Positions 1 through 10,290 of a stretch of 64,000 nucleotides of DNA are shown here, one piece after another (the stretch's first letter is position 1; each line of letters starts with the position of its first letter). The translations under genes and the position numbers were made by a program. The stretch spans positions 1 to 64,000 of the forward strand of contig JAAMXP010001700.1 of NCBI GenBank assembly GCA_019693395.1, written 5' to 3'. Below the pieces are notes generated by a model. The model saw only the letters and a program-made list of their open reading frames with translations, had not been told where the DNA came from and did no database searches. Origin of the DNA: Ettlia oleoabundans (lineage: Eukaryota > Chlorophyta > Chlorophyceae > Chlamydomonadales).

Positions 1-45
1 GTTCCGCGCTCCCCCAAACTGGCTCAAGTATGCAACGCAGCCTAC

Positions 46-3000
46 CTTTTCAGCAGCTGCCTCAGCCACCACCGCCAGTGCCTCCTTCTCCTCCTCCTTG
101 CTGCCCATCATCTCCTTGTGCAGCTTGCCGTTGGCTGAGACCAGGTCAGTCAGAGCCGCCACCGGCAGCGAGCCGTTCCCGTTGTGCATCAGCTCAGTGA
201 TGACAGTGGACTGCCCAGGGGCGGCAGGAGCAGCGGCCTCCTCCTTGGCTGCCTCAGCTGCCACTGCCAGCTCTGGCTCAGCTGGCTGCTCTGCCTCAGC
301 AGTGGCGTCCGCAGGCTCCTGCCCTTCCACCTCAGCCACCTCCTCCTCCTCTGCAGCTGCAACCGCCTCAGTGGCGGTCTGTTCCTCCTCTTTCACTTCC
401 ACCACCGCCTCCGCTGGCTCCTCAGCTGCCACTGCCACTGACTCGGCAACAGCAAGCTCTGGCTCAGGCTGCATCTCCTCTGCCTCCTCCTCCTCTGCCT
501 CATCCTCCTCTGCTGCAACCACCACCACCTCCTCCTTCTCCTCGTCCTCAGCGGCAGCTGCTGTCTCAGTGGAGCCAAGAACAGGCTCCTCGTCAACTTC
601 TTCGGCCTGCAGCATAACAACACGGCGAGAGCAGCAGCGGAAGCAGTGCAAACGGGCGTTGGTACACAGGGCGGGACGAGAACGCTCAACACGCTTAGCG
701 CGGAAGACAGCGGTGCGCACCCAGGCGACAGGCCTCCCAACCGCGCAAAGCGGCAGCCAGCTACCAGCATACTTGTGCTGCACAATGGCAGAAGCAGTGT
801 TCCAGCCAGCCGCCAGCGCTGAGCCAGCGCACCTCGTCTGCGGCGACCACCATGTCCTCGTCAGCTGCAGCCACCACAAACTTCTCCTGCTCCTCCTCTG
901 CCACAGGCGCAACAGCCCCTTCCTCTGCCACAGCTGTCACCACCCTGTCTCCCTCCTCCCCGGCAGCAGGAACCACGACTTCCTCCTCCTCTTTCTCCTG
1001 TGCAGCCGCCACCACTGCCTCCTTGTCCTCCTCAACAGCTTCCACCGCTGCCGCCAGCCCCTCTTCAGCTGTCGCCATTGCCTTCTCTGCAGCTGTCACC
1101 CTCACATCTGTCGCTGGGGCCACAGCTGCCTCCTTCTCCTTGTCAGCAGCGGCCTCGGCAGCAGCCAACAGCTCCTCTGCAGCAGCCGCTGCCGCCTCAA
1201 CACCACCCAGAAGCTCCACAGCTGCAGCCAAATCCTCGGCAGAAGGAATGTCGGCGTCCAAGGCTGCCTCTGCACCCGCCAGCAGCTCTTTGGCTGCAGC
1301 CACAGCCTCCGCAGCCGGTGGGTCGGCTTCTGCCTTCGCCTCAACAGCCTCGGTTGCTGCCTCCCCCTCCTTTGCCTCATCCAGTTCCGCCGCCGACAGC
1401 TGGGGCGCGGTGGGAGAGGTGGCACTTTCCTCCTCTGCTGCCTCCAAAGCCAGTTTCGGCTCCTCGTCTTCAGCCACAACCTTCTCTGCCGCCACCACTG
1501 GCACTGCTGGCTCGTCAGCCGACTCTTCCACTGCCGCTGTCATTTCCACTGCCGCTGTCAACAGCTGGGACTGCTCGGCGCCATCGCTGCCGTCTTCCTG
1601 CCCCTCTGTTACCGCTGCCAGCCCAGCCACCTTCTCCGTAGCCGCTGGCACCTCAGCAGGAGCTGCCGCCTGCTCCTCAGTAACGGCCATATCAGCAGCC
1701 TCAACAGCCTCAACAGTGGCAGCTATGTCTGGCTCCTCGGCTGCAGGCTTCTCAGCCAGCACCTCTTCCACCACTGCGGCTGCCTCCGCCAGCGCGGCCT
1801 CAACCTCGTCCTCCTCAATCTTGGCATCCTCCTGCACAGTGGCACGCGAGCCAGGCAGCCGGGAGTTTAGCGCAAGAAACATGCTGCAGGCAGGCAGGCA
1901 GGCAGGCTGGCAGAAGTCGCATGAACCTTGTTACGCATTTACTATCCAGCCAAAAACCCAGACCCTCAGCAAGGTTGACAGCCAACCTGTCACACTATCC
2001 TCAGGTCAAAGCAGCACGCAGGTGCAAGTGCAAGCACATGCTGCTACCAGAAGAGTGGCCCTTAACCATGGACAGGCCACGACACTGCAGCTCACCTCTT
2101 CCACCGCAGCAGCAGCCACAGGCTCCTCCGTGGCAGCTGGCTCAGGCTCCACCGCCGCCGCCTCGTCCTCCTCCTGCTCAACCTCCTCAGCCGCCACCGC
2201 CAGCTGCTCTGCAGTCTCTGCCACCAGAGCCGCCACCGCATCAACAGCTACAGGCGCCGCTTCAACTGGGACCTCAGGCTTGAGGGACGACTCGAGAGTG
2301 GCGGGCTCGGGGGCCGCCAGTGCCGCCTCAACGGCAGCCTCCTCAGGCTCTGCCAGGGCCTCCTCTGCTGTCTCCATTACAGCAGCAACTGCACACGGAA
2401 GAAAAATAACAAACCCTAGACAGGCTTGACAGATACTCAGCCAACCACACACAGAGCCACCCGCAGCATGGCCTTTAGCTATCGATCGATAGCAAGCTCA
2501 GCTGGCGCAGCCGGCAACCACTACTACCACCATGTCTTGCGGGCCTTTTGTTTGAGAGGGAGCTCCACGCAAGCCACACCCAACGTAAATGATGGCAAAA
2601 TGGCCAGCGTTGTAGGCAAGGCAGAAAGGCTTGCAAGCAAGGGCTCTGACCTGCTTCCTCGCCCTTCTCAACCTCGACCGCTGCCGGCTCTTTTCCAGCC
2701 TCGGGTGCCTCCATCTCAACTGCAGCCTCAGCCTCTGGCACCGACACAGGCTTTACAACGTGCGTTTGGCCCATCCAGTCATCCAGAACCAGCACAGCCT
2801 GCAGCGTGGTTAAGGGCAGTAAGCAGGCGGCAGGTGAAGACATCCGCGGGTGAGAAATTTAGCGTGAGGTAGCATTAAGCATGCGAGGCGAGAAAGGTGG
2901 ACCACAGCAAAGCAGGCACAGCAGGGATGTGCATAGACAACACAAAATGCGCACGTAGATATGCATGCCCCAACCAGGGGCGCAGCAAAGGCGGTGGGGG

Positions 3001-4060
3001 TCAGCTGAGCTACACAGAAGCAACAACTCGCCTGCGTGCCCTCGCTGAGGGTGAGCACCAGGTTGCTGCCGGGCTGCCAGGTCACAGCATCGCTGTCCTC
3101 ACGCATCACGATGTACTTGTACTCCAGAATCTCCCTGCAGTCAGTGGTGCAGCACAGACCAGCACCGCGGCACAGCTCTCAAGATCGGGAACGTAAGCAA
3201 GTGGCGCGCGATACAACGCGCTATATCCGTTGGTGCACAATAGCAGTTGGTGGCAGGGCAACTTTAGTAGGTTGAGAACGAGAGCCAGGCAGCAGTTGCA
3301 GCTCGCTTTGCTTGTCCCAAACAGACTTCAATCTGTTGATTACGTCGGTTCCAATCTATGCAGCAGAAACCCTAGGAACTCAGAGTGCGCAGAATAGTCA
3401 CGTGAGAGCAACTACCGTGCCCTGCTTACCCCGCAGGCAGCTCCGCCTCTCCCTGCCACACACCGCCCTCGCTCCACTCCAGCTTCAGCGGCGTGGAAGG
3501 GTCCCAGCCGGTGAAAGAGCCAACCACAGCAACGTTCTCGCCGAAACGGGTCTGCGGGAGGGTGTGGTAAGTAAGCTAGGTTTCTCGCCTAGCCAAGGAC
3601 CAGGACATATCTTTTGGTATATTTGCAACAGACTGTTGACGTAAGGAACCCATTGTCAGGAGTTGCAAATTAGTTCAACACAAAAGGCGGGTTGTGCTGC
3701 TGAGCATGACCCAACACTGTGGCCGTGTTGTGAGCGGCGGGAGGTTGCGGCGGCAGGCTGGAGGGTTGCTCACTCCCGGCTGGCGCCAAGCATCCCCGCA
3801 TCTCATGCCCCGCGCATAACTGGTTCGTTAAGGAAGCGTTGCAGAGGCAAGGGGGCCAACACGTTCGATCAAATAAATCAAAAGTGCAAGTTGCAGCAAC
3901 TCGCCTGGTGCGGGAACGAGAAGGAAACTCGGACGGTGGGCTTTGGGCTGTTGTCATCTTTGAAGGAGAGCACCCGGGGGGCACGGCGCAGGCCGGGGCG
4001 GCCCGCAGGCAGCCTGCCCGCCGGCAGGCCCACGCAGAAGGGCTTTGCGGCCGTCTGCAT
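46..4060 (-). CDS. Plastid CBM20 starch-binding protein with long acidic Ala/Glu tail (3' end outside window)
   Basis: Exons 3905-4060, 3430-3551, 3032-3134, 2651-2798, 2096-2388, 833-1831 and 46-606 join in phase to 794 residues. The donor at 45 sends the gene past the left edge. The start MQTAAKPFCVGLP and about 30 basic Gly/Arg/Pro residues look like a plastid transit peptide. Residues about 46-127 are a CBM20 starch-binding domain: VVGSFTGWDP, WSEGGVWQGEAELP, LEYKYIV and DAVTWQPGSN keep the aromatic ligand positions. Then comes LVLDDWMGQTHVVKP, shared with the neighbour at 4899-6850, and then over 600 residues almost only of Ala, Glu and Val, probably helical or disordered. CBM20 followed by a long helical tail resembles algal pyrenoid/starch-sheath proteins of the SAGA type; that comparison is inference. 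The introns after exons 1 and 3 use GC donors. No catalytic domain is visible, so a scaffold role is more likely than an enzyme. Confidence 0.85.
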
Positions 4061-4898
4061 GGTTGTGATCTGTAGGCAGGTCCCAACAACAGAAACGATT
4101 GAAAGCGAGGCCCGGAGGCGGCGTTGCCCCAATCCCTCGAATCTAGACTGGTACTGCTGGCGAAGGCGCCAGGGCAATGCACAGTGGATATTGACATATT
4201 GGATTAAAGGGTTACCTTACTCTTGCAGACGTCACAAGCCGGCTTGTCATCCCCTTTACTTGGTGCATAGCAAGTTGGTCGATGATGTAGGGAGGCCGAG
4301 GCCCCCCTCATTGCCGAGCACGTGATGCAGGTGCACCGCAAACTGCGCTGGTAGGAGGGTGCCAAACTTGCAGGCAGCAGCCCAGGCAAAGGCAGCAGCA
4401 AGTATGTGCTGTATTACATACGACATGACAACATGGCAACAGCAATGAAAAGGACAGGACTATTGAAGATAGTGCAGTACTAAGGGGGAGAGGCGTGGGT
4501 CCTCAGGCAGGTGCAAAACAAGGGGGCAGCAAGTTTATATGCATGGCATGTGGCGGTATCTACAGGGATGAACGACGTGATGGCATGATCACAGGGTGAT
4601 TTACCATACAGATACATTGTCACACGAGGTGGCACAGGCGGGCATGCATAAAAAGCAAGTTCATTTCATGTTGGGATCTTAGGGCAGGGCTGGAGTATTT
4701 GTTGTGCGCATATCCTAAACTACATTAGCTAGCTAGCGCAGCTACTGCCAGCAGGGCAACCTGGGTTTTGGGGAAGTAGCTGCGCATTTGTATCATTTCA
4801 ATGCAAACGCAGTGGGGTGGCAGCGGTGCTCCACTTGGGCAGCGCCCACACCAGATGGATGCGGGTAGAACGAGGGGAGAGCTGAGCAAGGCGCCAGC
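4061..4898. other. Intergenic spacer between the two CBM20 genes
   Basis: This holds the 3' UTR of the second CBM20 gene and the promoter of the first. A reverse-strand TGTAA lies at 4414-4418, about 480 bases past the upstream stop. I see no convincing coding region. Confidence 0.5.
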
Positions 4899-6850
4899 TC
4901 AGCCGCGCTTGGTGGCAATGGCGGCCAGAGAGGCGGCAAAGAAGCGCAGCACGGCAGTCGCCCCCTGGCGCAGGCTTGCCAGGCCCCCAGCCACCAAAGG
5001 GCCACCTGCCGTCACAGCGGCTGCGACCAACGCCACACACACTGCCACGGCGACAATGGGCAGGGATGGGGAGGGCGCCTGCTCCTGGTTGTCCTGCGGC
5101 TTGGCCTGCAGCAAAGCGACAGGAAAGGTGGTATGTTGGATGGGTGACGCTGAACCTCTGCCCGACAAACCAAACCTTCGCAGCTGTTAGGTGCCAAGCA
5201 GGCACGCAGTTGTTCTGCTGTTGATACCAAACTCCCAAGGGCCACAAGCAGCCGTGCTGCACACCATCCTGGGCAATGCTGTTACCTTTTCAATCTCGCC
5301 AGCAGCAGTGGACATGTTGGCAGCGGCGTCCGCGCTCACCACGGCTGTGTCAGCTGGCAACTCCGACTTGAACGCTGCAGGCTCCTCAGCAGGAATGATG
5401 GCAGGCGCCACCGACACCGGCGCCATCTCGGCAGCCACGTTAGTCGCCTCCTTGGCCTCAACTGCTGCCACAGCTGGCTGCTGCTCCTTGTCAGACACTT
5501 GAAAAGCTGCCTCGGGAGCTGCATACGCCAGCTGCTCCTCTACCGCCTCCAAATCCTGCTCTGCAGCCAGCACTGATGCCACCTCGGCGCCCCCAGCAGG
5601 GGCAGAAACTGGCGGCGCCAGGTCCTCCACTGGCGCTGCCGCTGCAGCAAGAGCTGACCCCTCAACAGCATTGCTGGCAGCTGCTGGCTTCACCTCATGA
5701 GCCTGCCCCAGCCAGTCATCCAGTACCAGCAGGTCCTGCAGCTCAGGCCGGCAGGCAGGCAGCAAGAACGCAAAACAAGGTATCTGAAGGATCAACATGT
5801 AAGAATAAAGGGGCCTGCCTACCCTCCCTGTAAGGATGCGCTTTAGGAAACACCCCTAGCATGTATTGGCTGCTGGGTGTAGCATCCATGAGGTTCCCAG
5901 AATGACATGGATACCATGACCCAACGCAGACAGTAAACCAAAGCCCCACATAGCCAGCTAACCCATGACCTGCCGGCATCCCACCTGCATTCCCTCCTGC
6001 AGATCCAGCACCAAGTTGTCGCACGGCTGCCAGGTGACGGCCCCGCTGGCCTCTGACGTACAAATGTACTTGTACTCCAAAGGCTTCCTGCAGTACAGCG
6101 GTACGGATCACACCGGCAGGCGAATTCTAGCGACGAAATGCCCTGAGTCACACGAAGCAGGCTTTGACACCACACATGGCCTGCCCGGCGAGAACACTAT
6201 AAAACAGTAGCTAAGATGGCGTCAACAAGCGGCTGTTCGTGTTGAGTAAATTGCTGTTGAAACTGGTGTACGACGCAGGCGATTTGAGCACCAAACGCAT
6301 ATTGGCATGGTGGTCTTGGTGAGAGTGGGCTGCAGTTGAAAGAGGTGTATAAACTTCAAAAATCTGCAGGTGCCGGGTTCAACACAGCCCTCACCCGACA
6401 GGCAGCTCCGCCTCTCCCTGCCACACACTACCCTCACTCCACTCCAGCTTCAGCGGGGTGGCAGGGTTCCAGCCGGTAAAGGACCCCACTACCGCAATGC
6501 TCTCTCCAAATCTGGTCTGCAAGGAACACACAAGCTGGGCAAGCTGGCTTTGGCGGCAGGCCCATTCTGACAGGTGCCCCGCCAGCACAGGCCGGCAGGA
6601 AGGAGCTGCGGCTGCGACAGCGCTACCATACATGCAGCATGGTAATGACGCCTGGAGCCAAAAGGCGGGGCTCAACGCGCACCGGGCAGGGAAGGAGGAA
6701 TTTAACTTTGACAGTGGGCGTGGCGGAAGGACAGGCATCCTCCCTAAAGTTCAAAACTCGCGTTACAACACCGCGCCGCAGTTTGGGCATGCCTGCAGGC
6801 TTGCCCAGCCGGGCCGCCCTAGCGTGCCCAGCTGCGTGAGAGCGGAGCAT
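4899..6850 (-). CDS. Plastid CBM20 starch-binding protein with C-terminal membrane anchor
   Basis: Exons 6683-6850, 6395-6516, 5985-6087, 5286-5735 and 4899-5105 encode 349 residues. Exons 2 and 3 are 122 and 103 nt, exactly as in the downstream paralogue, so the pair is a tandem duplication. MLRSHAAGHARAARLGKPAG is transit-peptide-like. The CBM20 domain (about residues 49-131) shows VVGSFTGWNP, WSEGSVWQGEAELP, LEYKYICTSEASG and AVTWQPCDN. After the shared LLVLDDWLGQAHEVKP motif comes a shorter Ala/Glu/Val linker. The last exon has a hydrophobic stretch (VAVAVCVALVAAAVTAGG), a second amphipathic segment and a basic end (ATKRG), so the protein is probably tail-anchored. CBM20 plus a membrane anchor suggests tethering of starch to a plastid membrane; the function itself is inference. 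Confidence 0.86.
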
Positions 6851-7414
6851 GTCACTGCAGTTGAGCCGCCACAGGAAATGCTGATGGCAAAGGATGACAC
6901 TGACCGCTCATGCAATGCACACCCCACCGTCTGATTGGACGCACCTGCCGGCAGCGGTACCTGCAAAGTACGCTGCACAGCATCTGTAGAGCGGCTTCTG
7001 CAACAGGCTTCTGTGTCAGGCTCCTGACAAACCGCAACGATGCTGTGTTATAGGTCAAATCCTGTGATACTTCTGCGTCTTACTAGGCCCAAACTCTCCA
7101 TGGCGGGTTACACAGCAAGGCAACTAGCAAGGCTACTAGCACTACTAGCACTAGCAAGGCAACTATGGTAGCTAGAAGGCAAGCAGGCAGGCAGCAGGCC
7201 GTCTGTCCCGGTCACAGGGAGGGAGCAACCCCCAGAGCTGACAAACAGGAAAAACGATGTGAGTGACGTGCCACCGCTGTGCTGGCCTGTTTGCCGCGCT
7301 GTGCTGCCGCCCGCTTGCCCTCCTGGTTCTTGGCTTTCCTTTCCGCATCTTAGCATGTTCCCTTTCATGTAGCCACCAGCAGTTTGTATGGTCACGGCTT
7401 AGGCAGAACTTGCC
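6851..7414. other. Divergent intergenic region with CTAG/GCAAGG-type repeats
   Basis: This is the shared upstream region of the CBM20 gene (leftward) and the unrecognised gene at 7415 (rightward). At about 7105-7195 it holds degenerate repeats built on ACTAGCAAGGC and GCAGGCAGGC. No gene is supported. Confidence 0.4.
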
Positions 7415-8819
7415 ATGAAGCTTTCAAGTCCTATGCTGGTCATGTGCAAACGACTGATAGCAACTGCTGCATACTGCCTGCCTCCCACCTCACTTGCAGA
7501 CCTGCTCAAGCGCTCAAACTGCCCAGTCCCAGAGCACTTTGGCACAGCTGTGATGGGGCAGGCTGAGGCCAGCGCCAAGGCCGGCATTGATGCCCTTGTG
7601 GACAAAGGCCTGGTACGCTGGCGGTGTATGTTGTTGGCGCAATGCAAGTGCGGGCCATGCCAGGCGTGCCGTACTGTGGCGCCCGCCCCCTTTGGTTGGA
7701 CTGTGTGCCCTGACCACCACTGCCAGCTGTATCTGCCTTTCCCAATTCTGCCCCTGCAGAGGTCCAACTTGCGCTGATCCTCCTCTTTATGTGCACTGCC
7801 TGCCCTCTTGCTGCTGTGCAAATGCTGTGCGAGCTGGTGCTGTGGACTTGGGAGCGCTATGTGCGGGAGGCTTTGGAGCTGTGCTACAAGCGGGAAGTGG
7901 GTCTGGCCAAGCTGGGAGGTCTTCGGGACATGTCTCCGCAGTTCCGATGCGACGTTGACCAGGCGGTGCTGCTGCACCACTCGCTGTCACGTGTGCTGGA
8001 CGTGGTGGATAAGTGGAAGGTGGACAAGGGTGAGTAGCTGAGTGGGTGAGTACGTGCGTGGGTGGTTGGGCGGGTGCATGTCAGCCCATGACACCGCTTG
8101 CACAGTTCCAAGTACGACTGCTGCACCGGCCGCTGCAACGACGCTCCTCTTGCTTCCACACATCGGCTTGATGGCATGGCCTCGGACAATCGTGCCCACA
8201 AGCCCAAATAGCCCCATTACCGACCCCACACCCAGCCTCTGCCCAACCACCCCTTGCGCTGCTCTCTGCACCTGCTGCAGATGGTGTGCGCCAGAAGGTG
8301 AAGGAGCAGCAGCAGCAGCGCCTTGACATGCTACTGCAGTTTGTGTCGCACTCCTACATGATGGAGGTCACAGACAGCCTGGATGCCGGCAAGCTGCCGC
8401 CCGGAAAGGAAAGCCAGGACATCAACACCTGCCCGGCCCGTGAGTGCCCTCTCATGCTACCTTGCCTGCTGAGCATCAATGCAGCATGACGGTTGGCTGC
8501 TGGCTGCCCAGGTTGTAACGCAATAGGCAGCAGGGAGGGAGGGGGTTACCAAGAGCCATATTTTCTGGTGGCCTGCGCTGCCGTTCCCCCCAGTGCCACC
8601 AACCCGCCTTGCTCAGCCGCACACCACCCCACCCTGCTAATCGCGAGCATGCCAGACCAGCACGGTGCCTTGGTGCTTCTGATTGACAAGGTGCACAAGG
8701 GGCTGGAGGCGGATCTGAAGCAAGCGACAACGAGGGTTCAGCACCTTACCACAGAAGTGCAAGAGCTCCGTACTGCTGTACAAGACCTTACCGCAGCAGT
8801 TGGCAAAAGTGCACGGTAA
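7415..8819 (+). CDS. Unrecognised helical protein with C-terminal coiled coil
   Basis: I do not recognise this family. A phase-consistent model uses 7415-7612, 7762-8029, 8281-8439 and 8617-8819, giving about 275 residues. Exon 2 could instead start at 7834, which removes a hydrophobic stretch. Visible features are LLKRSNCPVPEHFG in exon 1; a helical segment LVLWTWERYVREALELCYKR; RQKVKEQQQQRLDMLLQF in exon 3; and a heptad-like coiled coil at the end (LIDKVHKGLEADLKQATTRV, then VQHLTTEVQELRTAVQDLT). It ends in KSAR. The sequence around the stop also reads as a donor (CG|GTAAGG), so a further 3' exon cannot be excluded; see 9046-9390. The start is the first in-frame Met and may be wrong. A forward TGTAA is at 9558-9562. 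Confidence 0.42.
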
Positions 8820-9045
8820 GGGGGTCAACAGCGGGATCATGCATTGCAAGTGTGTCACACGCAACTACCTAGTGTGCTTGTATCAGACGTATCATGCACT
8901 CAGCAGTTTGCTTGGGGCCTTGTGCCTGACCAACAAAGAGGCCCATGCGCGCGTGCACATATATCGGCATTGGTGGCGTTTGCACTGGGGCTTGCTGCAA
9001 GTTTCAGCAATGGCACCTTTTGTATGCAGCGAGGGCCCGCGATAG

Positions 9046-9390
9046 GCCGAGCGAGAGGTGGGCGGCGCAAACCTGCGAGGCCAGGGCTGTGGCGGCAATG
9101 GCGGGGACGCTGGCGGGAGGGGCGGAGATGAGAACGGCGGCAGTGGCGCCAGCGTGGGTGGTGGTGTGGCCGGCAGCCAGCGGACGTCGCAGCCCGCCAC
9201 GCCCCGCCAGACAACCTAGGTGGAGGGCCCCGTCAAGGCGGAGCTGTCATCCTTTGGCGACCTGCGTGTGGTACAGCTGGCCTCACAGCTTGAGGGCATG
9301 GCAGTGGGCGCCTCTGAGCAGGGGGTGAAGCAGGCCCAGGCAGCGCAGGAGGATGGCAATGGTTTCGCAAGTAGCAGCAGCAGTGGCTGA
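9046..9390 (+). other. Coding-like Gly-rich then Ala/Gln-rich stretch interrupted by TAG
   Basis: One frame reads a Gly/Asn/Ser-rich run (about 9058-9216), a TAG at 9217-9219, then in the same frame VEGPVKAELSSFGDLRVVQL to FASSSSSG and TGA at 9388-9390. It could be a 3' exon or alternative exon of the gene at 7415, or a decayed end. I found no splice pair that joins it in phase. Confidence 0.25.
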
Positions 9391-9485
9391 GTAGCAGTAA
9401 GACAGAAGTGGCAATAGCCGAGTAGCAGTAGCTGAGTATCAGTAACAGAAGTAGCAGTAGCGAGTAGCAGTATCAGTATGTAGTG
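9365..9485. repeat. Degenerate AGTAGCAGTAGC tandem repeat
   Basis: Around ten imperfect copies of AGTAGCAGTA(G)C/TGAGTAGCAG run from the end of the coding-like stretch into the 3' flank. They contain stop codons in at least one frame and look like slippage-derived sequence. Confidence 0.6.
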
Positions 9486-9557
9486 TATGTCGCTGTGTGC
9501 CTTCTGTAGTAGGTGTGGCAGGCAACCGCAGACAGACAAACCAGGTTTTCCCTGTGC

Positions 9558-9562
9558 TGTAA
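9558..9562 (+). terminator. TGTAA poly(A) signal
   Basis: The chlorophyte poly(A) motif TGTAA occurs downstream of the unrecognised gene at 7415. A second copy lies near 9658. The assignment to that gene is inferred from orientation. Confidence 0.4.
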
Positions 9563-10290
9563 GCAGAACTACTGGCTGTATGCCGGCTAAATCACTTTGT
9601 TGTACACTTCAATGTGCTTGATTATTTTAGCGTGCTACTTAGCGCATGAACACAGGACTGTAATCAGTAGTAACGCAAGCCATCACGCTCTAGCCTCTCC
9701 AAAATGTTCCTGCCCAGCCCGCAACTGTCCTAGGAGCGAACGATGTGCCACAGTTTGCCCCTCTCAGCTAGGCGACTCGCGTGGTGGACAGCAGGCACCC
9801 ATGTTGAGCATGCATGCTGGTATGCAGCTGGGACAGCACGTCATGACCATCAGGATGTAAAGCAAAGTCTGCCGCTTCAGCAGGCAGGCACACCCACACA
9901 AAGGTGTCAACCCAGGGGCATCATGTGTGTCTGCACCTGCATAACATGCCGCGCGGGCGCGAGCTTGCTGCCTTTGCCCTCCTGCGGCTGCCACCCGTGG
10001 ATCCCTCGACCCCAGCTGGTTCGCGGCATGTTACCGCATGCCCCACTTCTTGCTGGCCTGCATCCGAGCCTTCCGGTATCGTTCCTGAAGTAGGTGTAGC
10101 GCTGCATTTGGGTATGACAGGACTTGCTTGTATATGCTCCAATAAATAAATACAGTACTGGTGTAACTTCCAGCCACCAGTTCAGAGGGGCCAGCGGTGT
10201 GGTCCGAAGAAGGAAGCAGTAATATTGCAGCATGGCGCAGCCACGTGAACAGTAGCTTTGCATTCCAGCATGGCATGCGCTGCACAATAT
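9563..10290. other. Intergenic, convergent 3' ends
   Basis: This lies between the 3' end of a plus-strand gene and the stop codon of the minus-strand transporter. Only short open frames without coding character are present. Confidence 0.4.

Noticed and set aside
1880..1905. GCAGGCAGGC and other short G/C repeats as a CRISPR or origin-like array
   Set aside because: Simple-sequence slippage repeats in a eukaryotic intron; no spacers or unit structure.
98..2429. Long plus-strand open frames of Ser/Ala/Thr/Cys over the first CBM20 gene
   Set aside because: They are the mirror of Ala/Glu-rich minus-strand exons whose splice sites and phases all fit; the plus frames have no domain and cross the introns.
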